Source: an uncultured bacterium (GTDB taxonomy: Bacteria; Cyanobacteriota; Vampirovibrionia; Gastranaerophilales; Gastranaerophilaceae). Taken from it: a DNA stretch of 8,367 nt. Positions 5,594-8,367 of the stretch are shown in pieces. The number at the start of each line of letters is the position of its first letter. Position 1 is the first letter of the stretch. The notes below the pieces were generated by a model. The model worked only from the letters and a program-made list of their open reading frames with translations, had not been told where the DNA came from and did no database searches. The DNA lies in NCBI GenBank assembly GCA_900314375.1, contig OMVC01000174.1, positions 1 through 8,367 on the forward strand, in the 5' to 3' direction. The position numbers were made by a program, and so were the translations under genes.

Positions 5594-6612
5594 TATTTTA
5601 GTAATTCCTCAACATCTATCATCGTTTTTAGTTTCAGCGCATAAATATTATTACAATCAAAGCGTTCCAATTTTACCGCATCTTTTTCTGTTGTTATTAT
5701 ATTCCCCTGAATATCAAGAATGTCTGTCGGCAAATATTGATGATGATCATCAAATGTTACTGTCTTGATTACGTTAAAATCTTTTAAAAAGTCATAAAAC
5801 TGCTGCGGTTGCCCGATTGCGGATACTGCAGTAACATCCATACCGTCCATAAGCCTTTGACCTGTTTTTATATTATATACATAATCAGGTTCGTTGTAAC
5901 AGACTAAAGTCGGCAATTTTAAACGTTTATGCATAATCTTTGCAACTTTTTTTGCGGTATCGTGTTTGGTGCTTTTTGATACAATTACAAGTTTATCTAT
6001 TCTGTCTAAAGCTTCTGCACCTTCTCTTAAAGGCCCTGCCGGCAATAAACATTCATTACCGAAGCCTTTTACGCTATCCATTAAAACAATATCCAAATCA
6101 CGGTGGAGTTTTCTATGCTGAAAGCCGTCATCAAGAATAATTGTATCCACTCCAAAATTGTTAACAGCATATTTAGAAGCTAAATATCTGCTTGCACAAG
6201 TAAATACATAAACTCCCGGATTATTTTGGGCCAGCCAGTAAGGTTCATCACCGGCTTCTGATGCATCATAATAGACAGAAACACCATCAGATATCATATT
6301 TACTTTTTTGTTATTTAATTTCCCGCCGTAACCGCGCGAAACAATAGCAACCCTTCTGCCGTTTTCGGTTAAATATTTTGCAATCTGCGTTACAACAGGG
6401 GTCTTTCCGACTCCGCCGGTTGTCATGTTCCCCACAGAAATAACAAACGCATTTACTTTCTTTGGGCGCAATATTTTCTTGTCATATAAAAAATTTTTTG
6501 CCCTGCTGCCAAATCCGTAAAATATTGAACAGAATTTCAATATTTCAAACAAAATTCCTTTCGGATCCCTTGTATAGTGTATTTTAGTAATTTCCGTTTT
6601 TAAATTCAACAT
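5593..6612 (-). CDS. lpxK: Tetraacyldisaccharide 4'-kinase LpxK
   Basis: Inner-membrane-associated kinase that uses ATP to phosphorylate the 4' position of tetraacyldisaccharide 1-phosphate, giving lipid IVA in the Raetz lipid A pathway. The 339 residues match the family's length. Visible motifs are the P-loop SVGNMTTGGVGKTP (59-72, with K70 and T71), SRGYGG (92-97), GDEP (121-124), DDGFQHRKLHRDLDIVL (161-177), LLPAGPLRE (189-197), FDDHH (287-291) and TTEKDAVK (307-314). The N-terminal region (about 18-45) is the amphipathic membrane-associating part expected in LpxK. The start lies one base after the mlaD-like stop with no strong ribosome binding site, so reinitiation from the upstream gene is likely. 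Its presence implies a lipid A-bearing outer membrane. Pairing with an MCE lipid-transport gene makes functional sense. Confidence 0.96.
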   Translation of the reverse strand: MLNLKTEITKIHYTRDPKGILFEILKFCSIFYGFGSRAKNFLYDKKILRPKKVNAFVISVGNMTTGGVGKTPVVTQIAKYLTENGRRVAIVSRGYGGKLNNKKVNMISDGVSVYYDASEAGDEPYWLAQNNPGVYVFTCASRYLASKYAVNNFGVDTIILDDGFQHRKLHRDLDIVLMDSVKGFGNECLLPAGPLREGAEALDRIDKLVIVSKSTKHDTAKKVAKIMHKRLKLPTLVCYNEPDYVYNIKTGQRLMDGMDVTAVSAIGQPQQFYDFLKDFNVIKTVTFDDHHQYLPTDILDIQGNIITTEKDAVKLERFDCNNIYALKLKTMIDVEELLK

Positions 6613-6613
6613 T

Positions 6614-7984
6614 TTAGAATAATAACCTGAACAGTAAAAATCTCTTATTCAATTTATCCGAGAATTTTTTCAAATTAGCTGTTATACATACAGTATCATC
6701 AACAATTTGCTTTAAATCAGAAGCTTGTTTAGGATTCTTCGGATCTACGCTATTAACTGTTTCTAATGCTGTTGACATTTGTATCATTGCATTATTAACA
6801 TTATTTATAGCAGAAGTAAGCTGAGATTTCAACTTTCCGTCACTTGTCATTGCATTAACGCTGGCACTGATTTGTGACAAGTTTTCTGTTATAATCTTAA
6901 TATTTTTACCGGTTTCTTCCGCATCAGCAGCATCCATAACTTTGTTCAAATTTTTTGACAATTTTCCTACAGAATCTGCTGTTGACAACAATGTTGTCTT
7001 AAACTCTTTATCACCGATTATATTATTAATGTTTTCAGACAATTTTGAAAAATCATCCGTAGCTTGATGTGTCATTTCCATTAATTGTTTAATATCTTCC
7101 TGCGAAGAATCCAACAAGTTATCAACTTTTTCCAATGTCGTATTTGAACGCGCCGAAAGTTCATTTATATTAGCTATAGTACGTTTCAAATCTTCTATTG
7201 CAGCATCTGTTAATATATCATTAACCTTTTTGTTTGTTTCGGTTAATGTTTCCGCAGCTTTATACTGCCAATCCATGAAATCCGATAATCTCATAGGTTC
7301 TAATATTGTATATGGAGAATCCTGCTTTGGATATAATAACGGAGTTTCATCCAGAGCTACAAGACGAAGTTTGTGAACGTTATTATCATAAGCAACAGCA
7401 GAACCTCTTAAAAATTCAGGTAGCACTAACCCGGGAAGATTTATAAAATAATCTACTTTATACGCATAACTCGTGTTTATCGTATTTTTGAAATTAAAAG
7501 GAACAGAATCACGCGGGATTACATCAACATTTTTTACTAATCCGACATCATGATATTTACCGGATAATTTCATCTGAACCGCATCATTCTTATATAAAAG
7601 GTTTTTATCCCTCATTGGAATATATATGGTCTTTGTTTTAGGCGGAGTAATTTCTAAAAACAATTCCCCTATTATACCGCCCTGTTGAATAGAAAAAGAA
7701 GATGCCCGAGGAATTTGTACAGCAGGATTTGTAATTACAAATTTCACTTTTACAAAACTGTTTGCGCCTTTAACAATCGGAGTGATTTCTTCAACCTGTC
7801 CGACCTTTAAACCCATTATCTGTACCCCGGCTCCGGGCCTTAAACCATTAACGTCCTTAAATTGAATTTCTATCCTTTTTGCTGAAGATAATGCCCGCCC
7901 TTTTACTTTTAAAACAGCTCCGACCAGCAAAAATATTGCTAATAATGTTAATAATCCAACTTTAAATGAGGATGAAAATTTCAT
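6614..7984 (-). CDS. MlaD/MCE-domain lipid transport protein
   Basis: Periplasm-facing, membrane-anchored subunit of an MCE-type ABC lipid transporter that moves phospholipids or related lipids between membranes. Residues 8-26 form one hydrophobic anchor, with the short cationic end facing the cytoplasm. The MCE domain spans about 36-114, with FKDVNGLRPGAGVQIMGLKV at 42-61 and GGIIGELFLEI at 102-112. An uncharacterised stretch (about 118-235) follows. Then comes a long Asn/Ser/Thr-rich, probably coiled-coil region (about 240-445), as in long MCE proteins that build periplasmic tubes. The chain ends in the basic-hydrophobic tail LNKRFLLFRLLF. At 456 residues it is much longer than E. coli MlaD and nearer cyanobacterial-type MCE proteins. 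The permease and ATPase partners are not in the window. ATG start with GAAAGG at 7991-7996, 6-nt spacer. It is the first gene of the lpxK-nth operon. Family assignment is firm; cargo is unknown. Confidence 0.9.
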   Translation of the reverse strand: MKFSSSFKVGLLTLLAIFLLVGAVLKVKGRALSSAKRIEIQFKDVNGLRPGAGVQIMGLKVGQVEEITPIVKGANSFVKVKFVITNPAVQIPRASSFSIQQGGIIGELFLEITPPKTKTIYIPMRDKNLLYKNDAVQMKLSGKYHDVGLVKNVDVIPRDSVPFNFKNTINTSYAYKVDYFINLPGLVLPEFLRGSAVAYDNNVHKLRLVALDETPLLYPKQDSPYTILEPMRLSDFMDWQYKAAETLTETNKKVNDILTDAAIEDLKRTIANINELSARSNTTLEKVDNLLDSSQEDIKQLMEMTHQATDDFSKLSENINNIIGDKEFKTTLLSTADSVGKLSKNLNKVMDAADAEETGKNIKIITENLSQISASVNAMTSDGKLKSQLTSAINNVNNAMIQMSTALETVNSVDPKNPKQASDLKQIVDDTVCITANLKKFSDKLNKRFLLFRLLF

Positions 7985-8017
7985 TGTAAACCTTTCAACT
8001 AATTTATATATGAAAGT

Positions 8018-8047
8018 ATTTTATCAGAAAAATATTAATTCTGTAAA
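8018..8047 (-). promoter_or_regulatory. Promoter of the mlaD-lpxK-nth operon
   Basis: The minus strand has TTTACA (8042-8047) as -35 (five of six consensus bases), an 18-bp spacer, and TAAAAT (8018-8023) as -10 (five of six) preceded by TGA, giving an extended -10. Transcription would start near 8011, leaving a leader of about 27 nt before the ATG at 7984. It is the best-scoring sigma70-type promoter I can see by eye in the window. Confidence 0.65.
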
Positions 8048-8066
8048 GCAATACCGTTTAAACAAT

Positions 8067-8088
8067 GTATATTGCGAATTAAATATAC
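8067..8088. promoter_or_regulatory. 22-bp inverted repeat upstream of the mlaD-like promoter
   Basis: GTATATT (8067-8073) and AATATAC (8082-8088) are perfect complements around the 8-bp centre GCGAATTA. The centre lies about 66 bp upstream of the predicted mlaD-like start and about 76 bp upstream of the plus-strand start. This is plausible for a dimeric regulator, but no family could be named from the sequence. A separate 8-bp palindrome, GTTTAAAC, sits at 8056-8063. Confidence 0.4.
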
Positions 8089-8103
8089 GACAAACAGACG
8101 ATT

Positions 8104-8125
8104 TTTATGTGATTTAGCACATAAA
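8104..8125. promoter_or_regulatory. 22-bp perfect-arm dyad at a class II activator position
   Basis: TTTATGTG (8104-8111) and CACATAAA (8118-8125) are perfectly complementary 8-bp arms around ATTTAG. The TGTG...CACA halves resemble CRP/FNR-superfamily sites, but the spacing between them is 6 bp rather than the 8 bp of E. coli CRP. The dyad is centred about 40 bp upstream of the start predicted from TATAAT at 8142-8147, close to the -41.5 position used by class II activators, and it occupies the place where a -35 element is missing. Confidence 0.55.
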
Positions 8126-8141
8126 AGATTTATATATAGAG

Positions 8142-8147
8142 TATAAT
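8142..8147 (+). promoter_or_regulatory. Consensus -10 element of the right-edge gene
   Basis: TATAAT is a perfect sigma70-type -10. No good -35 hexamer lies 16-18 bp upstream; the inverted repeat at 8104-8125 covers that place instead. Transcription would start near 8154, giving a leader of about 74 nt before the ATG at 8228. Confidence 0.5.
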
Positions 8148-8227
8148 CAATTTAGGAAATATTGACTTTTGAAAAAAAATAATTAAACCATAGTCAGGTA
8201 GAAAAATTTAATACAGGAGATAGAGTT

Positions 8228-8367
8228 ATGGGCATGGCAGCTTCGCAGGCAAGATGGATATCACTTGCAGCCAGAAAAACAAACGTAGAATATGAAGGAC
8301 AACAAATTAACCAGGCAAGAACAGCTTTGGCAAACCAAACGTCAGAATTGTGGAACAAATTGTACCA
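8228..8367 (+). CDS. Unrecognised protein, N-terminal 46 codons only (runs off the right edge)
   Basis: The frame opens at ATG 8228, preceded by a strong ribosome binding site AGGAGA (8215-8220) with a 7-nt spacer, and stays open to the edge. The visible residues begin MGMAASQARWISLAARKTNV; later come EYEGQQINQARTAL and ANQTSELWNKLY. There is no signal peptide or membrane segment. The composition (Ala, Gln, Asn, few Gly/Pro) and spacing suggest one continuous amphipathic helix. It looks like a type of N-terminus I associate with proteins from Gastranaerophilales-like and related gut bacteria, and loosely like the helical N-termini of flagellin or hook-associated proteins; neither link is proven. 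The ATG at 8234 (residue 3) is a possible alternative start but is less well spaced from the ribosome binding site. It is divergent from the envelope operon, with its own promoter region. No function is assigned. Confidence 0.75.
   Translation, partial: MGMAASQARWISLAARKTNVEYEGQQINQARTALANQTSELWNKLY

Noticed and set aside
8104..8125. Canonical E. coli-type CRP site
   Set aside because: The half-sites look right, but the spacing between TGTG and CACA is 6 bp instead of 8, so only a general CRP/FNR-like resemblance is claimed.
8162..8167. TTGACT as a -35 for the right-edge gene
   Set aside because: No -10-like hexamer lies 16-18 bp downstream, and it would fall inside the leader predicted from the perfect TATAAT at 8142-8147.

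Overview
The window is AT-rich. It holds six complete minus-strand genes in two operons, and the first 46 codons of a plus-strand gene at the right edge. It suggests a strictly anaerobic, fermentative bacterium with an outer membrane. LpxK (lipid A synthesis) and an MCE/MlaD-type lipid transporter subunit point to a lipid A-containing envelope, and a trimeric [FeFe] hydrogenase points to anaerobic H2 metabolism. This combination, the base composition and the look of the right-edge protein fit a gut Gastranaerophilales/Melainabacteria lineage (non-photosynthetic relatives of Cyanobacteria). That placement is inference from recognition, not a search result.

Right to left on the minus strand, the first operon is mlaD-like (7984-6614), lpxK (6612-5593) and nth (5593-4967). 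The genes are separated by 1 nt or overlap by 1 nt, so they are very probably cotranscribed. A good sigma70-type promoter lies at 8018-8047. Two genes serve the envelope; the third is a DNA repair glycosylase that appears to ride along.

The 704-bp gap 4263-4966 has no credible gene but is packed with repeats. It holds three copies of a composite module (five 7-bp A/T-rich units followed by a C/T-rich, roughly 8-bp-periodic tract), two GC-rich palindromes, and a 123-bp MITE-like element with ~42-bp imperfect terminal inverted repeats. A fourth copy of the C/T-rich part lies at the left edge (1-52), just past the hydA terminator. The hydC promoter and leader occupy the left ~100 bp of the gap.

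The second operon is hydC (4262-3762), hydB (3758-1905) and hydA (1885-119). Together they encode a soluble NuoE/NuoF/[FeFe]-hydrogenase complex that couples NADH, possibly with ferredoxin, to H2. All H-cluster and accessory Fe-S cysteines are present. An imperfect 14-bp stem at 54-94 probably terminates the operon. The maturation genes hydEFG are not in the window.

The divergent gap 7985-8227 contains the mlaD promoter, two 22-bp inverted repeats, and a perfect TATAAT with no good -35. One of the dyads sits where a class II activator would bind. This arrangement, the unrecognised right-edge protein and the dispersed composite repeat are the most interesting items.
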